This document shows, in pieces, positions 16,385 through 25,972 of a DNA stretch of 64,000 nucleotides. The notes below the pieces were generated by a model, which was given only the letters and a program-made list of their open reading frames with translations, did no database searches and had not been told where the DNA came from. The number at the start of each line of letters is the position of its first letter. Position 1 is the first letter of the stretch. The stretch is from Paucidesulfovibrio sp050251775 (GTDB taxonomy: Bacteria; Desulfobacterota; Desulfovibrionia; Desulfovibrionales; Desulfovibrionaceae). The DNA lies in assembly GCA_050251775.1 (NCBI GenBank), contig JBFWMD010000007.1, positions 10,140-74,139 of the forward strand, given 5' to 3'. Both the position numbers and the translations under genes were made by a program.

Positions 16385-18000
16385 ATGAGTCAGGAGAAGG
16401 ATCTGGCGCAAGGCCAGGACACGACGCCCACGGAGACGACCGGGCCTGCGGAAGCCGGAACCGGGGGCGTCGCCGAAGCGGCGGAATCCGACAACCCGGG
16501 CCGGACTTCCGGACATTTTACGCGGCAGCGCAGGCTGCGCACCAGCCTGCGGCTCCAGATCTTCGCCCTGCTCTGCGCACTGGTGCTCGTGGCCGCGCTC
16601 TGGTCCGGGTTCACGCTCTGGTCCAACAGCCGGACCCAGGTCCTGGTGGTCCGCATGGTGGACCGCGACATGGCCACCCTTGCCGCAGCCCAGGCTCTGG
16701 AAAACGAATTGGTGATGCAAAAGGGCTATGCGACCTATTTCTTCCTCAACGCGGACGACGCCTGGCTGGAACAGCTGGAAAAGCACCGCGCCGCATTCGA
16801 GGAACGGCTCGTTTCGGTCCGGGGCATGCCCCAGACGCCCGAAGCGCAACGGCTCCTGGCGCGCATCGAGTCCGAATACCTGCGCTACGTGCTGAACAAG
16901 GACCGGGTCATCGCGCTCTACCGCGAGGACAAGCGCGAGGACGGCGCGCGGCTGCACTGGGAGGTGCGCCGCCAGTTCGATTCCCTGCGCGACCTCTGCG
17001 CACAGTTCCGCAAACTGCACGAAGACATGATCCGCCAGGCGGGCGCGGAATACAAGGCCCAGGCACGCTTCGTCTCTGTGCTCTCCTGGACGGCCATGCC
17101 CCTGGCTCTGCTCCTGGGGCTGCTCCTGGGCTGGCTCCTGGTGCGCCGCGTGCTCGACCCCATCCGCAGGCTGGCCGCCGAGGGCGGCGGCTTCTGCGAA
17201 CTGCCGCCCGGCCGGGTCATGGACGAGGTCAAGGCCCTGTCCAGCCGCATGGAGCTGCTTGTGGCGGACATGGACCAGACGCACACCAAGCTGGTGCAAA
17301 GCCGCGAACACCTGATGCAGGCGGAAAAACTGGCCATGGTCGGCAAGCTGGCCGCTGGCGTGGCCCACTCCATCCGCAACCCGCTGACCTCGGTGAAGAT
17401 GCGGCTTTTCTCGCTGGAACGCAGCCTGAGCATGAACGACTCCCAGCGCGAGGATTTTGAGGTCATCAGCGAGGAGATCGCGCACCTGGACACCATCATC
17501 CGCAACTTTTTGGAGTTTTCGCGGCGTCCCAAGCTGCGCTTTCAGCAGATCAGCCCCTCGGACATCGTGGACACCACCCTGGATCTGTTGCGCCACCGTT
17601 TCGATTCCGGCGGGGTGGAGCTGCGGCTCATCCGGGGCCGCCGCCTGCCCGAGGTCAGCGCGGATCCGGACCAACTCAAGGAAGTGCTGGCCAACCTGCT
17701 GCTCAACGCCTGCGAGGCCATGGGACCGGGCGGAACCATCACCATCCGCGAGGAAACCGGGGTCATGGAACCCCAGGGCAAGGTTGTGCTCCTGCGCATC
17801 GACGACACCGGACCGGGCATACCCGAACACCTGCGCGGGCAGGTTTTCGATCCCTTCTTTTCCACCAAGGAGGAGGGCACGGGCCTGGGTCTGGCCATTG
17901 CCAAGCGGATCATGGAAGAGCACGGCGGCTGGCTGAACCTGCGCAACACCACCCGGGGCGCGGGGTTCGTGCTGGTGCTGCCCTGCCGCTCGGAGGAACT

Positions 18001-18016
<16 letters not shown>
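16385..18016 (+). CDS. Membrane sensor histidine kinase, NtrB-like
   Basis: 543 residues from ATG 16385 (GGAGG upstream). Order: hydrophilic N-terminus; membrane helix near 59-80; a helical extracytoplasmic sensor of about 160 residues; second membrane helix near 235-258 (PLALLLGLLLGWLLVRRVLDP) running into a short HAMP-like region; then HisKA with AAGVAHSIRNPLTS (phospho-His near 328), N box LLLNACEAM, and G boxes DDTGPGIP and GTGLGLAIAK. The gene overlaps the next by 16 bases, so it pairs with the sigma-54 response regulator downstream. Signal unknown. Confidence 0.9.
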
Positions 18017-19416
<1,400 letters not shown>

Positions 19417-19491
19417 AGCGGCCGCCAGTGGCTGCCTTTCTCTCTTCACGCCGTCTTGACTTGCTCCTGCCGGAGCGGGCATAGCAGGCCC

Positions 19492-19848
19492 ATGCCCAAC
19501 ACTGATTCCCCCTCCCTGTCCAACTTCGCCTCTGAGCCCGTGTCCCCTGCTCCCAAGAAGCGCCGCGTGCGTCCGCGCCGTGGCCGGGTTTTTGCCGCGC
19601 CGGGCTGGTCTTCCCGTGCCTATGTGCGCGTGGCCCGGCAGGACGTGGCCCTGTTCCGCTTCCTGCTGGAGGCTTGGGACAATCTGGCCCTGTTCACGGT
19701 GGTGGACCGCGCCGGAGGAATTTTGATGCTGCGCTTCAGCGCACACCAAGAACGTGAAGTACGCCTTTTCCTGGAGGCGGTTCGCTCGGAAATCATGGTG
19801 GAGACCGTGTTCTGGCCGAACGAATTTCTCCCCGCTTCCATTCCATGA
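19492..19848 (+). CDS. DUF4911-like small protein
   Basis: 118 residues from ATG 19492; the Shine-Dalgarno is weak. The first 45 residues are Ser/Pro then Arg/Lys rich (KKRRVRPRRGR), probably disordered and nucleic-acid-like in charge. The rest, YVRVARQDVALFRFLLEAWDNLALFTVVDRAGGILMLRF, fits my recollection of DUF4911, a small family in deltaproteobacteria without known function. It follows the two-component pair by 75 bases and is closed by a strong terminator. Confidence 0.65.
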   Translation: MPNTDSPSLSNFASEPVSPAPKKRRVRPRRGRVFAAPGWSSRAYVRVARQDVALFRFLLEAWDNLALFTVVDRAGGILMLRFSAHQEREVRLFLEAVRSEIMVETVFWPNEFLPASIP

Positions 19849-19867
19849 TTCCTGATTCGCCGGACGC

Positions 19868-19900
19868 AAAAAGGCCCGCTCGTGAGAGCGGGCCTTTTTT
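19868..19900. terminator. Bidirectional rho-independent terminator
   Basis: GGCCCGCTC pairs perfectly with GAGCGGGCC (9 bp) around GTGA. Six T follow on the plus strand and five A precede it, so it can terminate both the DUF4911-like gene and the convergent nhaB operon. Confidence 0.88.
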
Positions 19901-19910
19901 ATTCGGGATT

Positions 19911-19944
19911 CTTAAGGGTCGCTGGCCCTTAAGCCGCCGGAGGC
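19911..19944. repeat. Family A-like dispersed hairpin repeat
   Basis: CTTAAGGG and CCCTTAAG flank a 7-base centre and are followed by CCGCCGGAGGC, the inverted form of the GCCTCCGGCGG end seen in the other family A copies (35263, 35458, 40565, 44482). It lies just beyond the nhaB stop codon. Confidence 0.5.
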
Positions 19945-19976
19945 TTTCTTCTCCTCTCCGGCGCGGCTCACACGGC

Positions 19977-21644
19977 TTAGTGGCCGCTGAAGTGCAGCAC
20001 CTGCACGAGCCAGTGCTCGATTTCCGGCATGTACCAGGTGGCGGTGGCGCCGGCGATGGTCATGGTGATGGTGTACGGCAGCGCGAGCATGACCATGCGC
20101 ATGTAGGACAGCCGGATGACCGGGGCCAGGGCCGAGGTCAGCAGGAAGAGGAACGCGGCCTGTCCGTTGGGAGTGGCCACGGACGGGATGTTCGTACCGG
20201 TGTTGATGGCCACTGCCAGGGCGTTGAACTGGTCCTTGAGGGCCAGGAGCTGCTTGGCGGCGGCTTCCGGGAACTGGGCCACAAAGGCGTGGGAGTCCTG
20301 GGTGTAGCTGGTCAGGGCGGCGATGATCTCGTCGCCGGACATGGTCACGCCCGGGACCTCGCCCATGACCTTGGCGAAGTGCATCTTGGTCTCGGTGATG
20401 TAGACCGTGGCCACGAAGACGTTGTCCGAGATCATGGAAAGCAGTCCGTTGGCCGCGTAGTAGGCCACGAGCTGCTGCTTGCCCTGCATATTGAGCACGA
20501 ATTCGATGATGCCCTTGAAGAGGTGCTGGTCGTGGATCACGGCCACGATGGAGAAGAAGACCACGAGCAGCGCGGTGAAGGGCAGGGCCTCTTCGAAGGC
20601 GTGTCCGATGCGGTGTTCCTCGATGACGCCGTTGAGCGCGGTGAGCAGCACGATGATGGACAGGCCGATGATGCCGACTTCGGCCAGATGCATGGCCAGG
20701 GCCAGAATGAGCCAGATGGCGGCGCAGGCCTGAATGATCAGGCGGGCCTTGCCGGCCTTGCCCAGTCCTTCTTCGCTGCGGGTGGCTTCCTCAAGCAGCA
20801 CGGAACGGACGTTGCCCGGCAGGCGGTGGCCGTAGCCGAAGAGGTGGAACTTTTCCACCACAATGCAGGTCAGCAGGCCGGTAAGCAGCACGGGCATGGA
20901 GATGGGGGCGACATAGACAAAAAATTCGCCGAAGTGCCAGCCCATGATGGAGCCGATGAGCAGGTTCTGGGGTTCGCCCACCAGGGTGCAGACGCCGCCC
21001 AGGGCCGTGCCCACCGCACCGTGCATCATCAGGTTGCGCAGGTAGCCCCGGAATTCCTTGAGGTCCGCGCGCTCCATTTCCTTGACCGCTTCATCGTTGA
21101 GCAGATCGTGCTTGCCCGAGGCGCCGATGCCCGAGGCGTAGCGGTGGTAGACGTTGTAGAAGCCGTAGGCCACGGCGATGATCACTGCCGTGACGGTCAG
21201 GGCGTCCAGAAATGCGGAGAGAAAGGCTCCCGCAAAGCAGAACAGCAGGGAAATGGCGATTTTTGACTGTATCTTGACGAGCAACTTGGTGAAGGTGAAC
21301 TGGAGCAGTTCCTTCATGAAGTGGATGCCCGCGACCATGAAGATCAGCAGCAGGATGACCGGGAAGTTGGTCAGTGCCTCGTGGTACACGGTATCGGGGC
21401 TGGTCATGCCCAGGAACACGGCCTCGATGGCCAGCAGGCCGCCCGCCGGGAGCGGATAGCACTTCAGGGCCATGGCCAGAGTGAAGATGAATTCGCAGAT
21501 CAGGACCCAGCCCGTAATGAACGGGCCGACCACCTGGAGCAGAATGGGGTTGAGGATCAGAAAGCCTATGATGCAGAGCTTGTACCAGGTCGGCGCATTG
21601 CCGAGCAGGTTTCTCTGTAAGGCTTGTGCAATGGTTTTGGACAC
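19977..21644 (-). CDS. nhaB: Na+/H+ antiporter NhaB
   Basis: 555 residues from GTG 21642-21644, chosen because AAGGAG lies seven bases upstream and the protein then aligns with E. coli NhaB from its start (ALQRNLLGNAPTWYKL, FIFTLAMALKCYPLPAGGLLAIEAVFLGMTS, FLSAFLDALTVTAV). It is an inner-membrane antiporter with about 12 hydrophobic segments. The earlier frame up to 21785 is not coding in character. It may be transcribed from its own promoter at 21757-21785 with a structured leader, or as the last gene of the CBS-DASS-helix operon. Terminator at 19868. Confidence 0.95.
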   Translation of the reverse strand: MSKTIAQALQRNLLGNAPTWYKLCIIGFLILNPILLQVVGPFITGWVLICEFIFTLAMALKCYPLPAGGLLAIEAVFLGMTSPDTVYHEALTNFPVILLLIFMVAGIHFMKELLQFTFTKLLVKIQSKIAISLLFCFAGAFLSAFLDALTVTAVIIAVAYGFYNVYHRYASGIGASGKHDLLNDEAVKEMERADLKEFRGYLRNLMMHGAVGTALGGVCTLVGEPQNLLIGSIMGWHFGEFFVYVAPISMPVLLTGLLTCIVVEKFHLFGYGHRLPGNVRSVLLEEATRSEEGLGKAGKARLIIQACAAIWLILALAMHLAEVGIIGLSIIVLLTALNGVIEEHRIGHAFEEALPFTALLVVFFSIVAVIHDQHLFKGIIEFVLNMQGKQQLVAYYAANGLLSMISDNVFVATVYITETKMHFAKVMGEVPGVTMSGDEIIAALTSYTQDSHAFVAQFPEAAAKQLLALKDQFNALAVAINTGTNIPSVATPNGQAAFLFLLTSALAPVIRLSYMRMVMLALPYTITMTIAGATATWYMPEIEHWLVQVLHFSGH

Positions 21645-21680
21645 AGTTGTTCTCCTTCTCTCTCGTTGGCGACAATCAAC

Positions 21681-21730
21681 CGCCCGGCCAGCAGGCCGGT
21701 GCGGCACAGCGGTGCGTCCCTGCCCGGACG
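21681..21730 (-). promoter_or_regulatory. Structured GC-rich leader upstream of nhaB
   Basis: Reading towards nhaB, the leader forms CGTCC with GGACG (21715-21730), GCAC with GTGC (21704-21715), then CGC-A-CCGGCC with GGCCGGGCG (21681-21703, 9 bp with one bulged A). These three stems lie between the promoter and the Shine-Dalgarno. A sodium-sensing riboswitch (Na+-I, the former DUF1646 motif) would make biological sense for nhaB, but I cannot confirm the consensus by eye. Confidence 0.4.
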
Positions 21731-21756
21731 TTCCGCTCGGTTTCGGCATTGGAGCG

Positions 21757-21785
21757 ACAGTAGCCGAGTCTGTCCATACAGGCAA
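21757..21785 (-). promoter_or_regulatory. Sigma-70-type promoter for nhaB
   Basis: TTGCCT (21780-21785) and TACTGT (21757-21762) on the minus strand with a 17-base spacer; predicted leader of about 105 bases. Confidence 0.4.
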
Positions 21786-21796
21786 TCTTCAATGCT

Positions 21797-23236
21797 TTAG
21801 AATCTCCCGGTATGGCAGGACTCGCCGATGGTCACTGTGGGGCAAAGTCCCTTGAGGTCTCCCTGCGGGTAGGGCTGGAGAATGCTGTAGGAACTGCCCT
21901 GGGTTTTCTGGGCGTGGCCCTGGGTGTCCTCGTCGTCGAAATAGGCGCCGTTCTCCGCCAGAATATGTTCGATCCGGCTGCGAAACCCGTCCACAAAAAG
22001 CTTTCCCGCGCCTTCGAAGCTCATGTTTCCCAGTCGGAACTGGCCCTTGAGCTTGGAAAAGGCCTCCAGGGACATGGAGTTCTGGTCCAGGTCGGCCTGA
22101 CAGGTGATCAGCCCCCAGACCAGGCTGTTGGCGGGCACGTCGATGGGTTCCGTGGCGTCGATGATCGTATGGGGCATGACGATGCTGTCGCTGCCGATAT
22201 GCACCGGACAGGATTCGCTGCCGCGCAGGAAGGAGTTGAAGCCGGTGAAGACCTTCTGGCCCATGTGGCAGTGGATGACCTTGCCGCCATGGGCGTTGAC
22301 ATCCATGCCGTCGAGCACGGAATTGACGATGTAGCAGTTTTCCTGGGCGTTGGTTCCGTTGCCCAGCTGGGAGTTTTCCACATAGGCGCGCTGGGCCACG
22401 AGCACGTTTTCCCCGATCTGGGAATCGCCCTTGACCACGGCATAGGGGCTGACCAGGGCAGACGCGGGAACATCCGAGGAGAGTTCCGGAACCACCGAGG
22501 CGTAGACCGGCATGAAGTCTTCCTTGCGGCTCTCCAGAAAGGCCATGAAGTCGCCCTTCGGGGTCTGGCCCGGAGTGTAGTCCACGTATTTTTTCAGCGC
22601 GTTTTCCGGATACTGGTATTTGAATTCAAAGGCGTCGTCCGCGCGGACCCAGACCAGACCCTCGCCGATGTGCTCATGGGAGAGCTCTGTGACCTGCACG
22701 TAGCTGAACACCCCGACCACACAGTCGTGCAGCGTGGAAAGGTCCACCGTACCAAAGGGTTGCAGCAGCAGTCCCTCGGTGCAGGTCCCGTGGATGTTGG
22801 AATAGTGCAGGGCCACGGTGTTGCGGATGCGAAAGACTTCGAGGCTTTCCGGGTCCTTGGAGTTGTTGTGGACCAGGGTCTTGAGCAGGATGGAGTTGCG
22901 GATGCTGATGATTTCATCGGCATAGACCAGCACGTCCTCGTTTCCGACCTTGCTCACGGTTCCTTTTTTCTTCAGTTCATCGCCGCGAATGTCGCTCTTG
23001 TAGAGCACGGCGTTTTCCACTTCGCACTTGCCCAGAAAATAGGTCCCGGCCAGGCTGGAGTTGTGGAACCGGAAATAGAGGGGGTGGTGCGGGGTGAGTG
23101 CGTAAAATGCGTAGTACTGTGCGAACTTGTCTTCGGCCACAAGTCCGCTGACATAGGGACGCACGTCCGCGCGGGGATTGCGCAGGTTGAGGTTCACGCG
23201 TGTCACGATGTGTTCGATGAGTCTTTCCAGATGCAT
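21797..23236 (-). CDS. Left-handed beta-helix (hexapeptide-repeat) protein of unknown function
   Basis: 479 residues from ATG 23234-23236 (AGGAG seven bases upstream). Residues about 265-385 carry the I/L/V-G-x-x-x-x periodicity of LbH acyltransferases and gamma carbonic anhydrases (VSPYAVVKGDSQIGENVLVAQRAYVENSQLG, cited in parts), with several His in the coil region (VIHCHMGQ). The N-terminal 260 residues are also beta-rich and unusual for simple acetyltransferases. No signal peptide. It sits between a DASS transporter and nhaB on one strand, so it may serve or sense the transported substrate. Catalytic activity is not certain. Confidence 0.7.
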   Translation of the reverse strand: MHLERLIEHIVTRVNLNLRNPRADVRPYVSGLVAEDKFAQYYAFYALTPHHPLYFRFHNSSLAGTYFLGKCEVENAVLYKSDIRGDELKKKGTVSKVGNEDVLVYADEIISIRNSILLKTLVHNNSKDPESLEVFRIRNTVALHYSNIHGTCTEGLLLQPFGTVDLSTLHDCVVGVFSYVQVTELSHEHIGEGLVWVRADDAFEFKYQYPENALKKYVDYTPGQTPKGDFMAFLESRKEDFMPVYASVVPELSSDVPASALVSPYAVVKGDSQIGENVLVAQRAYVENSQLGNGTNAQENCYIVNSVLDGMDVNAHGGKVIHCHMGQKVFTGFNSFLRGSESCPVHIGSDSIVMPHTIIDATEPIDVPANSLVWGLITCQADLDQNSMSLEAFSKLKGQFRLGNMSFEGAGKLFVDGFRSRIEHILAENGAYFDDEDTQGHAQKTQGSSYSILQPYPQGDLKGLCPTVTIGESCHTGRF

Positions 23237-23334
23237 GCGCGGCTCCTTTTTCAACCTGTTTCTGCAAAAGGCGCGGCCAAGCATCCTGAGATGCCGGGCC
23301 GCGCCGATTCACAGTCAGTAACGCTCCACGATTC

Positions 23335-24831
23335 CTAGCCTCCGGCGGGCAGGGTCACGGCCATGCCCATGAGCGGCCAGATGATGGAGATGAACAGGGC
23401 CAGAACAGCCATCAGCAGGATGGACGCCAGAATGCCGTACTTGAAGAACTCGCCGCTGGTGAACTGCCCGGAGTCATAGGCAATGGCGTTGGGCGCGGCG
23501 CCCACAAGCAGCAGGAAGGGCATGCCCGCACAGGCCAGGGACGAGAAGAGCACGACCTCGCCGGCCACGCCGAGATACGGCGCGATGACCAGGGCCACGG
23601 GCAGCGAGATCGCGATGGCCGCCACGTTCATAATGAAGTTGGTCATCACCAGCACGAAGAAGGCGATGGACATGATGAACAGGAACCAGTTGGCTTCCTT
23701 GAAAAGCGCCAGCCAGTTCACGGCGAGCCACTTGGCCGCTCCGGTCTCCCAGAGGCAGAAGCCGATGGACATGGCGCCGGCAAAGAGCAGGATAATGTTC
23801 CATGGCACGGACTCCAGGTCGTCGATGTCCAGAATCTTGAGCACGAAGAAGCTTACGGTGGTCACCAGGAGCACGGCGGACTTGTGGAAGCCCTTGAGCG
23901 CCGGGATGAAGCTCTGGGCGGACATGAACACGATCACGCCAAGGATCACGCTGGCCGCGATGATCTCGTTGCGGGTGATGGGTCCCATGTCCCGGTCCAG
24001 CCGGGCGACCTTCTCGCGCAGGCCGGGAATGACTTTCTTTTCCGGCTTGAAGAAGATCATGAAGAAGCCCCAGAGCAGGAAGACCATGGCCCAGCCGATG
24101 GGGAAGTTGTAATAGGCGTACTGGAAGAAACTGATGTCCGCGTGCATCAGTTCCTTGTAGAAGCCGAGAGCCACCATGCCGCGCGCCGCGCCGAGCAGGG
24201 TGATGATCGAGCCCGCGCCCGCCACATAGGCCATGCCGATGAACAGGCCCTTGCCAAAGCGGGTGACCTTGTTGCCCTCTCCGTAGAGCGCGTAGATGGC
24301 CAGCAGCAGCGGATAGATGGTGGCGGCCACCGCGGTGTGGGCCATAAAGTGGGTCAGAAACGCGGTGACGATGAACACACCCAGGTAGATCATGCTGGTG
24401 CGTTCGCCCACGACCTTGAGCATCTTATAGGCCAGCCGCTTGGTCAGTCCGGTTTTGGTGAAGACCAGGCCGATGACGATGGAACCGAAGATGAAAAGCA
24501 CCGACGGGTCCATGAAGTCCTTGAACGCGGCCTTGGAGTCCCAGACGCCTTCCGCATTGGTGCGCAGATGGCACAGGGTCTGAAGCACGCCGATGAGCAG
24601 CGAGGTGATGCCAATGGGCACGACCTCGAAAACCCACCAGGTTCCAGCCCAGAGAAACACGGCCAGAGCGCCCTTGCCTTCGCGGCTGAGCACGAAATGT
24701 TCACCCAGGGGGTCGATGGCGTCGGGCCAGGGCGGGCAGTAATAGACCAGGGCAAAAAGCGCCGGTCCGAGCAGCAGAAAGAACAGGCGCTTCCAGTTGA
24801 AGGCCTTTTTATCGATGGCGGCAGTCGTCAT
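23335..24831 (-). CDS. DASS/SLC13-family anion or dicarboxylate transporter
   Basis: 498 residues with about 11-12 hydrophobic segments. Typical SLC13 features: GTWWVFEVVPIGITSLLIG near the N-terminus, FMAHTAVAATIYPLL (scaffold near the first SNT-like site), and in the second half FIMNVAAIAISLPVAL and LLVGAAPNAIAYDSGQF, which matches the SNT/P-substrate-binding region. Ion-coupled uptake of di- or tricarboxylates, sulfate or similar anions is expected; the substrate cannot be fixed from sequence. GAGGA lies nine bases before ATG. Second gene of a minus-strand operon after the CBS protein. Confidence 0.85.
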   Translation of the reverse strand: MTTAAIDKKAFNWKRLFFLLLGPALFALVYYCPPWPDAIDPLGEHFVLSREGKGALAVFLWAGTWWVFEVVPIGITSLLIGVLQTLCHLRTNAEGVWDSKAAFKDFMDPSVLFIFGSIVIGLVFTKTGLTKRLAYKMLKVVGERTSMIYLGVFIVTAFLTHFMAHTAVAATIYPLLLAIYALYGEGNKVTRFGKGLFIGMAYVAGAGSIITLLGAARGMVALGFYKELMHADISFFQYAYYNFPIGWAMVFLLWGFFMIFFKPEKKVIPGLREKVARLDRDMGPITRNEIIAASVILGVIVFMSAQSFIPALKGFHKSAVLLVTTVSFFVLKILDIDDLESVPWNIILLFAGAMSIGFCLWETGAAKWLAVNWLALFKEANWFLFIMSIAFFVLVMTNFIMNVAAIAISLPVALVIAPYLGVAGEVVLFSSLACAGMPFLLLVGAAPNAIAYDSGQFTSGEFFKYGILASILLMAVLALFISIIWPLMGMAVTLPAGG

Positions 24832-24885
24832 ATGTCCATTTCCTCCTCCAGAATCACTCAGATATCCCCGTATGGCGGGGACCGG

Positions 24886-25437
24886 CTACATCTTGCAGGC
24901 CAGGGTCAGCTCACGGACCTTTTCGAAGACATCGCCGAGACGCAGCACGCCCGTGACCTCCTCGCCCCTGCGGACGATGACCGGCTGATGCACGCCCATG
25001 ACGAAGCGGTGCAGAGCCTTGCCCAGGTCGTCGTCCTCGTCCATGAACTCGGCCTTGTCGCAGGCCCTCATGATCTCGCCAACCTTGATCCCGGCACCTT
25101 CCTGACAGAGGCTTTCCAGCGGCTCGGTCCAGAGGTCGTAGTCCTTGTAGAGCTTGGCCACGTAATCGGCGGAAAGCGAATTCTCGCTCTTCGCATTGCC
25201 GAACAGGCGCTTGTAGTTCGGTTCCAGGGCCATGAACACGTCCAGCATGGTCACTTTGCCCATGAACGCGCCCCCCTTGCCGATAACGAGCGCATCCCGG
25301 TGCGCGTGTCCGGCCAGTCCCTTGCGTTCGCGGTCCGCTTCCAGAGCGCGGAAACAGTCGAACAGGGTGTCGTCCACGTCCACCCGGACGTACTCGGACA
25401 GCGGAACCATCAGTTCCTTGACAGCGATTGATTTCAT
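24886..25437 (-). CDS. CBS-domain protein
   Basis: 183 residues from ATG 25435-25437 (GGAGG eight bases upstream). It contains a CBS pair: KELMVPLSEYVRVDVDDTLFDCFRALE at the start, and KVGEIMRACDKAEFMDEDDDLGKAL with HQPVIVRRGEEVTGVLRLGDVF at the end. CBS pairs bind adenine nucleotides or related ligands and often regulate transporters or enzymes. Soluble. It is the first gene before the DASS transporter, so a role in sensing energy state for anion uptake is a reasonable inference, not shown. Confidence 0.82.
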   Translation of the reverse strand: MKSIAVKELMVPLSEYVRVDVDDTLFDCFRALEADRERKGLAGHAHRDALVIGKGGAFMGKVTMLDVFMALEPNYKRLFGNAKSENSLSADYVAKLYKDYDLWTEPLESLCQEGAGIKVGEIMRACDKAEFMDEDDDLGKALHRFVMGVHQPVIVRRGEEVTGVLRLGDVFEKVRELTLACKM

Positions 25438-25809
25438 TCGGGTGTCCTCCCCTTGCAAAAATCCAGATCCCTCACGTCATTCACACGCACAAGCGCCAAC
25501 GGATGAAGGTCCGCGGCCGCGAAAACGGCCGGACCCTCGCCCTTTGTCTGGCAAGAACGTGCAACCGGAGTCTGCCGGGGGTATACGCCAAAAGCGCACA
25601 CCCCACCCCGGAGCCTGAATGTCCTCGCATCAGGATGTCGGTACTCGTATGGTTGAGCGGCTTCCTAAGCCCGGCTTCGTTTTGGAGACACGGATTCCAG
25701 GGTCTGCCTTGGACGTGCGGCGCGTTGGTTCGCCCCTGTCCACCCCGGCCCGCATGCGTCTCCACGCGGTTCGCCGCAACTTAAATAATACGCTCGAAAT
25801 TCCTGCCGG

Positions 25810-25836
25810 ATTATCGTCCATGCAAAATTGTGTCAA
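25810..25836 (-). promoter_or_regulatory. Weak candidate promoter for the CBS-DASS operon
   Basis: TTGACA (25831-25836) and GATAAT (25810-25815) on the minus strand, but with a short 15-base spacer and a leader of nearly 370 bases. The 25438-25972 gap is the longest non-coding stretch in this part, is AT-richer towards 25790-25920, and shows no other recognisable element. Confidence 0.25.
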
Positions 25837-25972
25837 GACTTTGTGAAATTTAGCAACAAGCTCAAGCGTCAATCATTTCAGCATGTTGACAATGCGAGAT
25901 TCTTGAGAAACGTGCTGATATCGCGCGGAAGACTTCCTGGAATAGACGGCTAACTATCCGGAGAGCCTTGTT

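Noticed and set aside
25550..25570. TGGCAAGAACGTGCA as a sigma-54 promoter
   Set aside because: GG and GC are nine bases apart instead of ten, and it points away from the neighbouring genes.
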